Shown here: positions 21,927 through 34,400 of the stretch, in pieces
Layout: every line of letters begins with the position of its first letter
Numbering within the stretch: the first letter of the stretch is position 1
Assembly (NCBI RefSeq): GCF_016802725.1
Contig: NC_052673.1
Span: 9,125,037 to 9,189,036, forward strand
Origin: Solenopsis invicta
Lineage: Eukaryota > Arthropoda > Insecta > Hymenoptera > Formicidae
Direction: 5' to 3'
Length of the DNA: 64,000 nucleotides
Made by a program: the position numbers and the translations under genes
The notes under the pieces: model-generated
Database searches by the model: none
Told to the model about the DNA's origin: nothing
The model's input: the letters and a program-made list of their open reading frames with translations, nothing else

Positions 21927-23798
21927 GGCGCGGAATGATATTTCAGAACTCCACTAAATTCAACGGCGTGTCCGTATTAAGGACGCGCCGGTCCGCGAAT
22001 ATCGATATTTATCGCCAATGCAATCGCGATGCCGGTAAAATTTACGATGACTTTCAAAGTATCTGCCAATTTACGAGGAAAGAGTTCGGAGTCACACAAA
22101 GGGGAAATTTTCGGGCCAACTTCCGTCGCGTGAATTAGCCACTGAAGCGATCGATGCATGAGGAAAAATGTAAAAAAAAAAAAAAATGTATACAAAGATC
22201 TTCAATTTATTTGAAAACTTTTAAGCGAAGAAATGTCGAACCATTTATTTTATCTTTACAAATCAGCGGTCCTCTTCTCGTAAAAGTAAAACCTCTCTTC
22301 GGAACCTTTAGAGAATATTCTTTTGGGACCCGGTCTCGATATTCGAGGCTTCGTCCCAAGAACGAATCCCGTCGATTCTTTTATCCTTTTTCTGAGAAGG
22401 ATAAATAAGCGTACAATGAGAGGAAGCGCCCTATGACGTTAATGACATTCATTATTTAACAATAACTTATTCGCTCAATGTTTATTATTCTTTACATTCA
22501 ATTCGAATTGAATTGCCAACGGCCATGTGGTTTGATTTATTTCCCCAATATTTAATTTTTTAATATTTTATTTTCATTTATAACCACATTGAAAAGTAAT
22601 GCGTGAAAATGCGAACTGGAAAATGCGAAATATATGCATCGGTAAACATCCAAACGGTTTTGCGCATACAATTTTAAAAATTACGACACGTATACGTACT
22701 TAATTCGACCAATTGGTAAGGGAACGTATCATAACGATAAAATGTAAAAGATGGTGTGCTCGTACAGATGAATTCTTATTATTATTACATTCTCAGGTTA
22801 TTGTCAAGCTGAATCTTGAGTAATACGTACTGCCGCGTCATCGTGAAATGATCGTCCTCCATACATACCGACGAAAGAAATTCGTAATTACACGTGTGCA
22901 ATGCTTGCAATTAAATGAAAAGGCTTTAAAGTGCTCGTAAAAGTGTTTAATGGTTGGAATGTTTCTATCTGCCTTGGCTATTCTTGGCATTAGCCGGTGG
23001 TGATTGGAAAGTCGAGCGCGTGACGAAAGTTAATGACAGTTTATTTACCTGTCACGCGAATTTACAATTTTTAAAATACACACAACTTTAGAAAGCAAAG
23101 ACGCTTCTTCAGACATCCGAACTAACGTTGTTCCTTTGTCAATTCGAGTCGTATTGCGTTCGAAATGCAGAGGATATTGATTAATACCGAGCAAATTTTT
23201 AAGAGTTACAGTCAAGCTGTCCTTCGTTGTCGAAGAGATCGTTTTGTATAAAGAACTTTTTCTCAAAATAATGCTACGGTGGAGATTCTTTTCGCTTTCC
23301 GTGTAAATACTACCAGAGTCCTTTAATTTTATGTCCCTCGAATAAAGGAGGTGTCAGCTTTCATTTGTCATCGCCCCATCGTCGTTCCTGCGCGCCGTTA
23401 CCGGGGTATTTTTACCGTCAGTTCGTTTGCGACTGTGTTGTGCGGATTTTCATCCCCGTGTAATTGATTCGCCTCATTTCGAACGACGTTTCTCGCAACT
23501 GTCGTGCGATAACCAACCCCTAAAACCCATGAAAAAGAAACCCTGGGCTGTTTGTCTCTTTCCCTCCCCCTACGCTACCTCGGGGCTGTTTTCTCATGAG
23601 TGTCAGCATCGTGAAATATTCTCCCTTCTGTGAAGTAATCTACCTACCTGCCTTGAAAGTATTTTCTTATTTCGCGAAATAATGTTGGAACTCTCAAAAG
23701 CGTATAAGAATCTCGCGAAAAATCGCGCGGCCCAAAAAACTTGACGTTCCCAATAAAAATTCGCTGCGTAATAGAATAAAGTTTGCGTATATTGTGAT
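21927..23798. other. Stretch without a recognised gene
   Basis: Balanced composition at 21940-22150 and 22970-23640, AT-rich elsewhere, with an A14-like run at 22172-22185. Short frames only. Confidence 0.4.
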
Positions 23799-23842
23799 GA
23801 ATTCCTGAGAGCAGGTGGGCGAATTCCTGAGAGCAGGTGGGC
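23799..23842 (+). repeat. Exact 22-base tandem duplication
   Basis: GAATTCCTGAGAGCAGGTGG plus GC, twice in immediate succession (23799-23820 and 23821-23842). Perfect identity implies a recent event. Confidence 0.95.
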
Positions 23843-24313
23843 ACATTTGCGCAAGATAAATTTCACCGCGTTACGCCTGCTAAGAATTACGCACGTTTGC
23901 TTTGATTTCCAACAAAAGCTCTCTTCCTACATGGTAATCTTTATATAACGAACTGGTGCAAAGTGTTTTCTTTAATTTATGCCCGACGTGTGTACAAGGT
24001 GATTCCACAGTATTTCGCGCGCTTTCTTTTCGCGCAATCGTGTTTGCAGCTCATAACTTTTCAATTATATAACGTTTTCAATCCTCTCTCAACCCGTTCA
24101 ACCGGGGAATTCGAAGACCCAGGTGAATTTTCAATTTTTAATTATTCTGCTCCACACACAAATTCGGACATGTACAGAAAAAGTGAAAAACGTTTTGAGT
24201 CAAACAACCGTGAAATCCGTATTCTGGAATATCGAAAGAGTGTACCAAAATATTTTCAGATTTTTTGAAGCTCAAAAATCTGTTCGGAAACACTATCGGG
24301 GCAATAATGATCC

Positions 24314-24357
24314 GGTTAGACTGGGAAAGCAGTGGGGTTAGACTGGGAAAGCAGTGG
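24314..24357 (+). repeat. Exact 22-base tandem duplication
   Basis: GGTTAGACTGGGAAAGCAGT plus GG, twice in succession (24314-24335 and 24336-24357). It has the same unit length as the duplication 515 bases to the left, but the sequence is unrelated. Confidence 0.95.
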
Positions 24358-25890
24358 AAAAAAAATACGTTGGATCACGAAGAGTTAATTATTTCACATT
24401 TTTCTCAAATATACCGCGATGCTTTTTGCGATTAACAAATGAGATTTGTAGAATGCAGAATCGAATTACGTATTAAGGTTGAGCTACATGCGGTTTATGG
24501 ACGTATAGCATAGAGGAGCATAAACGTCGTTATGAACACCCAATGAAAGAAAAGCAAAACCGCGATCTGCACACAAACGAGAAAACCGCAGCGCGCAGAA
24601 AATTTTCCCACGGATGTAAAACATTCCCTCCCTCGCAACGACCGGCATACTTTTCCTCATTATCTCTTATCCTCACCTGGCGTCCACGTTCCCGAGGTTT
24701 TCACGCTTATTGTTTCTTTTTTCAACATATGCACACGTGCTACAGATAAATGATTCGCGTTTCCAATTACCGACATTGTGAAAAAGTTTTTAATACCATT
24801 AATTCTCTCTAACGCGTTATTTAATCTTCCTTTGATTTGAAATTTAATGAGAGGACTAAGTAATACTATTTCGAATAATAGAAAATTTTTCTGTTTCATG
24901 CGTGTAATAAAACTGAGAAAGTTAACATTAGGAAGTGTACACGGAGAAAAAGATGCTTAAAAATGTATCTCATTAAAATAAATCTTTATTTAAATATGGC
25001 GCGAAATAAACTTTTATTTCCAGCAAATAAAAATAAAATATATTTTACAGAAATGTATATTTTGTTATCGCAATTAAATTTGTTTATAACTAAATAAATA
25101 TTATATAATTAGTCACGAGTAACTTTTTCTTCTGAATATTCAATATTTTTTCTTATTAGTGTATTACGCATTATTCGCGCAAAGTCACGTTGATCCTCTT
25201 GATTAATTAACGAGTTGCCCCAATTAAATAACGCTGAGTAATAAATTATATTTTTTACATTTTTCTTGGAAAAATTATTTTCGAACTATATTCTTTTTGT
25301 ATTACAACTATATAAAAAAATTATTTTGTATATATATTTTATTTATATTTTTGTGTATTTTATAAAAGAGCAATAATTGTGGATTAAAACTTGTATTTTG
25401 AAAAACAATAGGTTGTGCGGATTCGACTGCGCCGAATGCGCCGACCGAATTAAAATAGCTCTGGGAAACAATATAATAAGAGGCGTTATGTCTTACGGTC
25501 ATAATAGAATAATGTTTTATTGATCGTCGCAAACTACAGTGTATCATAAGTTATGGTATAAAACCTGTGTTCGTCTGTAATTGGTTACGGTTTTACATCC
25601 GATTGTCCCAGCTGCCGCTTCGGCTTTGCATTATTTATTGCGAGGCGTCGCGCAAAATGTGCTTGGCTGTATTTATCGATGAAGAGCGATAGTTCTATCA
25701 ACATATCATAAGACAATCGAAAGTCGTTTCTCTTACGAAAAAGATATTGCGTGGCGCGTTACTCGATGCGTGCATACTCGACGAAGTCCGATGCAAATTT
25801 AAAAAGAAAAAGATAAAAGAAACGCACGTTTCTAACTGCGCGTAGCCAATCTTTTAATTTTCATCTAAGACACGTCCAATTATCTCTATC
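24358..25890. other. Stretch without a recognised gene
   Basis: Mostly AT-rich. A possible degenerate TIR element lies at about 24939-25133 (ACACGGAGAAAAAGA at the left, ACTTTTTCTTCTG at the right), but interior pairing is weak. Confidence 0.35.
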
Positions 25891-26181
25891 TCTAACGTGA
25901 AGCCGATGGCGTGCGGTACGGCGATAGCTCCGAAATTTACGGATCAAGATCAAGGTTATCGTCCCGAAAGCGTCGAGTCCGGCGTCCGTGCGACCGATCG
26001 ATCGTGCAGACCATCAGCGACTTCTTTCGATCCGGCCACCCGTTATGACGCCAACGGGCGCCGCGTCGCGCCGGGTTGATGCCGCGAGGGTGTTGCGCGC
26101 CAGCCGGGAGGGCAACCGGAGCGGCGGAGGGAAAGGGAGGAATACCACCGGCGATGGCGGTGGTGGTGGCGGCGACGGCGG

Positions 26182-26213
26182 CGTCGTCGTCGTCGTCGTC
26201 GTCGTCGTCGGCG
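26182..26213 (+). repeat. GTC trinucleotide microsatellite
   Basis: About ten GTC/CGT units within CpG island 2. Confidence 0.95.
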
Positions 26214-26229
26214 TCGGTGGCGAACAGCG

Positions 26230-26264
26230 ATGGTGGTGGTGGTGGTGGTGGTGGTGGTGGTGGT
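26230..26264 (+). repeat. GGT trinucleotide microsatellite
   Basis: About eleven GGT/TGG units, read as poly-W or poly-G on the plus strand and poly-H or poly-P on the minus strand. Confidence 0.95.
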
Positions 26265-26582
26265 TGTTCGAAGCCCTCTCTCCCCCCACCATTCGCCACG
26301 GCGTCTCGACGCCGTGTGGCTCGGACTCCACCGTTAGAGCGTCGTTTCAGTTACCAACAGACCGCGCGATCGTTCGCATCGCCGATGCGAAGCAAGAGGG
26401 GGAGAGAGAGAGAGAACGAGTGAAAGGAAGAGAGTGAAAGAGAGAGAGAGAGAGAAAGGAGTGCGCGAGTGTACATACGCGCGCAAAAGGGAGCGAAAGA
26501 GAAGGATCAAAATAATACGAGAGAAAGACGCATCGGGGGAGGAGAAGAGAGAGAAAGAGGAGAACGAGAGGAAGAGCGAACC

Positions 26583-26651
26583 ATGTTACGAGTCGTCTTC
26601 GTCTTCGTCGTCGTCGTCGTCGTCGTCGCCGTGCCGCTCGGTCTCGCCTGA
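26583..26651 (+). CDS. Possible upstream ORF, poly-valine hydrophobic peptide
   Basis: An ATG in good initiation context (GCGAACCATGT) opens a 22-codon frame, MLRVVFVFVVVVVVVAVPLG then LA and a stop. The valine run is encoded by a GTC microsatellite. It sits in the proposed 5' leader, so it could act as an upstream ORF. It may equally be a by-product of the repeat. Confidence 0.2.
   Translation: MLRVVFVFVVVVVVVAVPLGLA
26590..26630 (+). repeat. GTC/TTC trinucleotide microsatellite
   Basis: GTCGTCTTCGTCTTC followed by about eight GTC units. Confidence 0.95.
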
Positions 26652-27317
26652 ACAAAGGAAGGTTCTTCTCCCTCGGCTCTCCGCGTCGAGGGTCGTTTCC
26701 GATCGACGAACCGTCGGGATCCTTCCTCGGGTGTCTTCGGCGCGGCTCGTGTGCGTCGGGCGCGCACGAAGCGGTCAGTCACGTAGCAGCGGCCGAGACG
26801 TGAGGAACAAAGGACGGCGGCAGGATCTCCGCGCGCGCGAAAGAGGGTAGAGCGCGGTGCGGGGTAACACAAGGCGAGTCTTGTAAACGCGCGACGGTCG
26901 CGCGCGTTATTTCCGGCGAGACGCTGTTGACACTCACGGTCGAAGAGCGGGCGGCGGTGTAAACTTGATCGATCGATCGAGATCTCAATTCCAAAAAAAA
27001 GAGAGAGAGAGAGAGAGATTTCTCGTTCCGCCGAACAACGCGAGCCGCGCACGCCGGTGTTCCGAAAGACGGACGCGTCGACTTGTGCATTGTGCGTTGT
27101 TTTTTGCTTTTTTTATACTTTTCTATCCTGACGATATCCCAGTGCGACGATCCCGCGACAAGAGGGAAAGAGAGAGAAAGGAAGAAAGAAAGGAGCGGCA
27201 GCATACCTGCTCGTCGGACATCCTCCGTGTACGAAAGGGACATTTGTGAGTGTAAAAGAGAGAGAGAAAGGGACCGAGAGTGCGGTAGAGTGAGATAAGA
27301 ACGAGACCCCGGATTTT

Positions 27318-27371
27318 TTGGCCTGCCTGCTTGCTTGCCTGCTTGCTTGCCTGCTTGCCTGCCTGCCTGCG
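27318..27371 (+). repeat. CCTG/CTTG tetranucleotide microsatellite
   Basis: About thirteen units alternating between CCTG and CTTG, directly upstream of the CCTAACCTAACG motif. Confidence 0.95.
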
Positions 27372-27693
27372 CGACGAACCGGCGACCTAACCTAACGACA
27401 ACGACGGTCGAGAAGTGCGCGCGAGAATCGACGAGAAAGGGAGAATCTCGTTGTGTGCGCGGGTCAGGGGAGAGCGGGAGCTCCGAATAGGACGAAAGTG
27501 AAAAGGTAAAAAAGGGGAAAAAAAGTCGGATCTCCGGTGAGCGCTCCCGGTTCTCCGCTCCGACGTCCGTTTAACGACGTCCGTGGATCTCTCGTGTGAC
27601 ATGTGCCGCAGAGTGTACCGCGACTGAAGGGGGACTCAAACGAAGAGAGCTCAACGTTTATTCGGCAGCGCACGGATTATCCTCGTGTTTACG

Positions 27694-28458
27694 GTGAGTT
27701 TTCTCAGTCAGGTAAAAAAAAAATATATAGAAGGAAAGGAGAAAAACGCTGAGTTTTCGAGAGCTCGACCGTGGAATGATTTCCGGTGTTCCGCAAATGC
27801 GGACGATTGCGATTGCCTGAGGTGGTGGTACCCCGTCGTTTTTTGGAAAAATCTCTTTCACCTTTCGACTGTTTTTCTTGACCTCGGAAGAGAAAACTCT
27901 CCTTTCTTCCTCGAACGAACAATGGATTAACGAGAAGATAGAATAAATGGAAACGAACACAATGGAGGGCAGGTTAGAAAAGATCTTTGACGATGCCGAA
28001 AAAGGTCGTTTTCGAACGGTGCGCGATGGGAAACGTTGGAAAATTTTTCAACCTTATTCTATGCGAGGCTTCAAAGGAGAAGAAAAATCTTTGGTGTACA
28101 AATAATTTCGGTGTCTCTTTTACGTGAAGTTGACTTTTATCTTTGAAAAAAAGAATACCACTTAGTTACAAGTTGTTTAGCAATTTCGTGTCTGACAAGG
28201 ATTTTCGTTCAACAGTTGCTCCAATTGCTCGTCTCCAATTTTTTTTCGACATTTATTTGCGTCCTCGATCAGTTATATCAAAACCACGATTCCAAAACTT
28301 CTGAAACTACTTCTTGCAAGTTTTATTGGTCACAGCAGTCTTACCCAAAGAGAACAAATCATTTCGGTAGTCCGAGCAGCAGCATTTTTATTCAATTTAA
28401 AACGTAGAAAGAAGTGCAGTGTCTCAGATGCTGCTTTTCGAAAGACGTAGTGATGACT
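27694..28458. other. Intron-like stretch after donor 27694
   Basis: The composition drops to AT-rich just after the donor. A second weaker donor-like CAGTCAG/GTAAAA lies at 27711. Short frames only. Confidence 0.35.
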
Positions 28459-29047
28459 ACGTGCAGAAAAATGCCGTTCTCCTGCTAAGAAAAGCGATTA
28501 CTCCATTTTTAGTTTGTTTTTCCTTTCAACCAACAATTATCTTTGCGGAGAATATTTTTTAACAATAATCTTAAAATACACTTGTTATTTACTTGAAACA
28601 AATAATGTTTACTTAAAATAAATTTCTGTGTACACACAGAAAAAAACATATTTGAATTGAGTAAATATTATTTATTTCAAATATTTCGTAATCCGCAAAT
28701 CTGTCATATAAGCATCAAATTTATTCAAAATATATTCTGAGTGCTAGTAATTTATTACTTTAATCAAGAATATTAAGTTAAAAATTTAATTTGCCTATTT
28801 GTTGACTTTCCTTCGATAATTTTATAATATTTTATAATATACAATTACAATTTTATAATGTTTCTTTGAAAAGGTAGAAATTCTTTCATTCAGTACATGA
28901 TAATTTTTCTAAAATTTGTGATGAATATATTTTAAGACAATTATGAAGAAAGTATTCTTTGTTCAGGATAGTCGTTACTTACGAAAAGGAAAAAAGTAAA
29001 AAATGGAGTAAACGCTTTTCTTAGCATTTGATATTTTTCTGCGTGTA
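28459..29047. mobile_element. TIR element, about 590 bases, possibly composite
   Basis: The left arm reads ACGTGCAGAAAAATG, TGCTAAGAAAAGCGATTACT then CCATTTTTAG. The right arm contains its close inverted copy (AAAAAATGGAGTAAACGCTT, TTCTTAGCA, then ATTTTTCTGCGTGTA). At about 28630 another foldback centre occurs (AATTTCTGTGT then ACACACAGAAAAAAAC), suggesting a second element nested inside. No coding frame. Confidence 0.65.
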
Positions 29048-29214
29048 TTGTTTTCTTAGATCCTGGCAAGGCCGTCGCTTACTGTAGCGTTTCTTAAAGC
29101 CTAAGGCTGACACTTGAAAATCACCAAATAAGGAAGAAAGATTCTCTTTCGAGACGTTACAAGACGTTAAAAGTAAATATAGCGAACTTATTTATACACC
29201 TAATAATAGATGCG

Positions 29215-29945
29215 TTAAAAAGCGCGCCGTGAACGCACGGCGTTTACGGCGGCAAGCACGGTTTGTGCGATTTGCGATTCCGTGCCGTGTGTCCGCGTTA
29301 AGTAGAATTATAGTCGTGCGTCACTACTCTCGTCAGCACACGCATCAATCGAGGCACACCGTGTCAAGTTGTATTTTCTCCCACGCGTCGAACGCCGCGT
29401 CGCGACGAGGGGGCTCGCTCGGATCTCTCGGATCTCTCACTTTCCCACTCGCCTCACTCCGGCGACCGCTCAATGACGAAATTCCACAACTCGGCGTTGC
29501 TTTTGATCGTTGAAGAATTCCCGGGAACAATGACACGCTCGGGTCTCCTTCCATTCCCTCCACATCACCTTCGTCCCTGTCTCCCGCCGCGCTCTTTCTC
29601 TCCTACGGTTACGGCTATAATCGCGTTTTCCACGCGGTGCGGATGGTCTCGAGCACGGCCCTGAAAGGGAATTCCACGAAGCTTCCAGAACAACGTTGCT
29701 CGTCGTGTCTTGGGGGAGCGAACACGAGCCGTCGTTGGTGTTTGCGTCTACTGCTCCTGTTTATTGTCTTCTCGACGGTAAACAGAAGCGTTCGGCGCCG
29801 TCGGTTCCTCCGGGAACGCGACATCCGCGGCGTAACGCGATCGTAAACGACCGGATCCGGAGCTATTCGGAGGGAAATCATTCCGCTCGTAAGCGACTTC
29901 GTTACCGACCGAAATCGTCCCGATGAATTCTTGTGCTCCGCTCCG
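29215..29945. promoter_or_regulatory. CpG-rich patch 3
   Basis: A 700-base CG-rich block about 1.5 kb downstream of promoter region 2. It begins with a locally self-complementary GC segment (CGCCGTGAACGCACGGCG). Overlapping frames on both strands are compositional. Candidate enhancer or alternative exon region. Confidence 0.3.
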
Positions 29946-31079
29946 CGTGTTCGGCTGGACGGGCTTGTTAGCGATCAGAGAAAACCGGAAAAATTCAGGG
30001 AATGAAAAAATGTATTAACCTAAGATAAAATTAAATTACTGTAAAGCAATTCTAAATTTTTGAATTTTATTTCTCTTAACTGTTATAAATTAATTTTTTT
30101 TAATTATTTAAGGAAAGTATGTAAATATTTCACATGATTTTAAAATTTTGCAGTGAACGATTTGCAGAAAATCATTAACAGACAGTTAAAAAGAAAAAAA
30201 TTAATATTTTGACTTTTGCAAAGTCAGGATATAGTTTTATATATATGTTAGTAACGTTTCACAAATCACTTGCTGCAAGATTATAAAAAATACTACAAAA
30301 TGCTCCAATCATGGATCTTTTCAACGGGAACGGATTTATTGTGAGAGATAATTTTGTTTTACATATAAATATTGTTTACGATTATTAGTAGCAAATTTTA
30401 ATATGTTTTCATTGTTTTTATTACGCGCCAGTTTTTTGGCTTCAGCCAGGGAATTTTTCCAAAAGTGACTGAGAAAACTTGAAAATTATCCACAATTAAA
30501 CTTCAACGAAACAAATGTTAATTGTGCAGATTGATGCCAATAGAGATACAGGATCTTCGCGTGTGCAATAATACATTCTTGTAATAAATTACGTATATAA
30601 ACGTCTCTGTCTGCGATTAAACCATCTTCAATGTAAACAAAACAGCAATTGTAGTGAAGCGTCACGATGGTCAATTTGTCACGCAAGTTGTCCGTAAGAT
30701 AAAAAATTCCCAGTGAGTATCACAATGTTGAACGTATTGTTGTACGTGTTTACAAATATTTTAATTATTTTCGAAATAACGTGGACCGCGATGTTATCTG
30801 TACAAACGATTGTCTACTTATGACTGGGAAAAGTCGGGGAATATTTTTTTTCTGTTTTGCTAACAATCCTGAAGAACTGATGATTACGTTTCACAAATTG
30901 TTGTTCTCTTTAAAAACGTAACTTGTTTCATTGGAGATAGGATAATGAAGATGAATAGGTGGACAGGAGTCCACAAAGAAATTGAATTTATGTTTCCTTG
31001 AGATTTATGCAGGTTATTCGACAGAGAGACCGTCTGTTTTTCCTGCGTGCTCGCTTCTCGGCAACGCATTTATGGTGAC
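29946..31079. other. AT-rich stretch without a recognised gene
   Basis: AT-rich; no structure found. Confidence 0.45.
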
Positions 31080-31430
31080 TCGAACGCGGCCACATTTAGC
31101 CCTAAATGCTCGTCAAGGGCCACCGGGCCTTTGAGAATCGTCGCGCCGCGGCGCGACAAAGTTAACCGCGTTTGTCGGCGGACGTGTCCGCGGAGCCACC
31201 GAGGAGAGCTTAATTAGACACTCGTTCGAGAGCGACGGTCCCCGCGCTTCGTCGTTGACAGTAGTTAATTATTCAAAAGCATGCGTGTCGACGCGATACC
31301 TCGAAATTGCCGCTTCCGGCAGCTCGTAACTTCGTCGATGATAGAGGGAACGTATCGCGCGAGACGCGAGCAAAGAAAGCGGAGTGCAGTCAGTGTCTAC
31401 TTTGTGTATCCTGTCGAGCGCGGAATGGAA
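31080..31430. promoter_or_regulatory. CpG-rich patch 4
   Basis: A compact CG-rich block with CGTCGCGCCGCGGCGCGAC, a near-perfect palindrome, at about 31139-31157. Regulatory role inferred from composition only. Confidence 0.3.
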
Positions 31431-34400
31431 ACAAGAGAAATTTTTTTTCAGACAGACTCGAGGTCTGGAGGTCTCGTTAACACTCTGTACACACGTCTTT
31501 AGGCACCTTCCCTGTGACTGGGAACAAATTCGCGCTCGAGTTAATTTTCTTTTTATAAATTAAAAAAAAATTCTACTCTTACTTTAACATCTCTAGTAAA
31601 ATTTGTACAATTTAAGAAAATTGTATGTAAATTGAAACATTTGCTGTAATTAGTTGTAGCGGACGAAATCAGGAAAATGCACGTTTTTCATAGCAAATTT
31701 ATAACTTGGAAACAGACGTGACTTGGAATAATTCCTTTTATACTATAAAGTTGACATTTCAAATTACCAAAAAAAAAGGTCAAGTGTCGACTGTTCAAGA
31801 AGTTTAATTATTCAATAACATTAAAATGACGTTTAAACGCACGAATAGATGTAATAATATCTATAAAGATAAATTGAAAATATATTACATTTATTATTTT
31901 CTCAAAGATGCTAGTTAGCATCAGTAATACTAAATTGATTGCCAATTTAGTTTTATTATTTTTCTAATTCAATTATTTAAAAGTTGTGTTTGAAATCGAT
32001 AGTATCGGTGCACAGTTCGAAAGGATTAACTATTGTATGTAAAATCAATCAAGAAACGTTATTTCAACACCAAGAGTTGCTATGGGCCTTTCTCGATTTT
32101 AATTGCATTATATAAAGTCACGGACTCGGCTTCAATATTAATTACTGTATTACATTTGCATTTCAAATTACGCATTTTTTATTAATATGGCGCCACAAGA
32201 ATCTTAAATTAATTACAAAATCATTTGTGAACATTATCTGTAACGTTTAACACATATCGATGCTCCTTGCTTCTCAGCTCAAAATCATAGCTTGAATTTT
32301 AATCTTTTCCAGTTATGAAATCCGTTCAATGTAAACGAGAATTAGTTGAGAATGCAATAAAAGGAAAAATAAAAATGTACAGATATAAAAGAAGGGATCA
32401 TTCTATGCACGTTAGTCATTTGTGATCTAAGGCGGCTTACCAAAACGTTCTGGATAAACATGGACTGAGACCGGCAACTGAGATCTCGACCCCTGATACC
32501 CCGTTCCCCAGATAAACATTTTTTAGAATATTTTGTTAGGTGTTTGTAGTATTTCAAAGAAAAGAAATGCGCTCAACATTTTTGTCTAATCGTGTGTACA
32601 GAGCTGAGATACATATCTAACATTGATAGCTAAAGAAGTAAAATAAAATTTCCAACAATCGCTCGTAGTCCCTGTAAAAATAAAATACAATCTCCTCGAC
32701 GTTACAGTTATATAAATATAGATACGTACACGTTTTATGAAACATTCTTCAAAATTCTCGTGCCCGGACTGTCGGCGAAGCGAAATGAAACGCGCGTCGC
32801 GTCGCGTACGGACGGCCCATTGATTTCTCGTAACGCGGCACTTCCATCGATGGATGCTGGTGGAAAAGGAGAGGACAATGCGCGGATCGCGTTCAAAAGG
32901 GGGGGGGGGAGCGAGAGAGACGGTATGGAGGAACATCAATTTTCTATAGGACAAGCGAGTAATTAAAATTCTGTCCGGCGCGCGCTGGCTTCGGAAATCA
33001 AATCGGCCCGCCATTTATAGCCTGCGTGATATCCTGCGTTTTTATTTTCGTTCTCCGCCGCTTTTCGTCTGATAACACGAGAGAGAGGGAGAACGCTTCG
33101 ATACCGAATCAGCAGTCGAATCATATCTCGCACGTGTGATTTATTACGGCAGTTAAAATTAGGTTACTTTAATTATCGACTTCCGCTCGAGCACTAATTG
33201 CTGAGACGCATCTTTAGAGATATGTGCTTTTATCCAAGTGAATGGACATTCCGACTTTTAATAATGACGGTTGAACTGTATTTCTGGAAATCTGGTAATT
33301 TCGAAATAAATTCTTTATAAAGTTGGAGAAAGTTTGTTATTCGAAAGCAAGAGAGTTCGGTAACTTTGATAAGCTTAAAAGTGCAAAAGTTACTTAATCT
33401 GGCATAATGGAGCACGTAGTTATCGTTTATTGATAATGATCGGAGTGATGTAATAATGCACTAAAATAATGAAATGCATAAAATCATTTCTATTATATTT
33501 AGTGATAGTTATTGCATTATTTTGATCGTCCAGTAAATTTATTCTCTCGCTGCTATAATAATCAACGCTCCATTCAATATAAACTGATCGAAAATCCATT
33601 TCGCCGATGAACCGAGTTTTGCGTTCGACGAGAACAAAGAATTTACGCGAGAATCTCGAGCGCTCGCATGGGCGAAATCGTCAATCTAACCGAATGAAAG
33701 ACAGAAAAATAAAACTCCCAAAAATATAACAATTTATCTGCGCCATTATATTTCATCTCGATTGGCGTGCTATAAAATATAAGTAATTTCAGGCTGTTAC
33801 GTAAAATTCGTGACGTTTCAAATAGGGAGTTTTCATCGTTAAAATTTTACTTGCATCCAACGTAATGTTCATTTCTATATACCTGTGAACAATATAAATC
33901 CCAATATCTTATATCTAAAAATAGGAGATAACTAACATAAGACTCGATAAGTTTCTTAAACTTATTGACAGTTGCACAATTCTCTGTGTTCCGGCGAGAT
34001 ACGAACGATATTTATATTTACTCTTATTTCAAATCTTGTGATCATTAAATGCAGGATGCTTTTGATCACCAGTCCTTAAAGTGTTATTGAGTGAATCAGA
34101 ATATTAAGTGATTCAGAATTATCATTTCTGCTTTTATCTTTCACGTATAGAAATAAAATTATTCTCTTGTTGAGTCTTCTAAGATATTTCCGTTTAAATA
34201 GTACTATCTAATCTACTATACTCGTAAGTGTGCGAATCGAGCGTTTATAAAGTGGAATCGAATCGAATCTGAAATTTTCACGTCAAATCGAATCTCTTTG
34301 ATTCGCGAATATGATTTAAATTTTCCCGGATTTTCATCATATGCTAATTTAAACGATGAGATATTTTTAATGATGTCGCAGATTCTTGTTAATAGACGAA

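Larger units (their letters stand above)
25891..27693 (+). promoter_or_regulatory. CpG island and probable promoter region 2 with 5'UTR exon
   Basis: A 1.8-kb CG-rich block with clustered trinucleotide, GA and CCTG microsatellites and purine-rich tracts (26395-26570, 27000-27020, 27160-27290). It ends at a near-consensus donor, TTTACG/GTGAGT, at 27694 on the plus strand. CCTAACCTAACG occurs at about 27387. These traits fit an untranslated first exon of a long, developmentally regulated insect gene; the identity cannot be read from this DNA. Open frames here are repeats read in different frames (poly-V, poly-G, poly-S, poly-H). Confidence 0.55.

Noticed and set aside
24939..25133. MITE with ACACGGAGAAAAAGA ends
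   Set aside because: The ends match over about 13 bases but the interior is unpaired AT-rich sequence, so I could not support it beyond a note.
25937..27243. Frames with poly-W, poly-H, poly-S, poly-V and poly-R runs
   Set aside because: These are the same trinucleotide and GA microsatellites read in different frames.
33437..33532. MicroRNA precursor
   Set aside because: Pairing is interrupted and AT-rich and no known microRNA or seed is recognised; more likely a foldback remnant.
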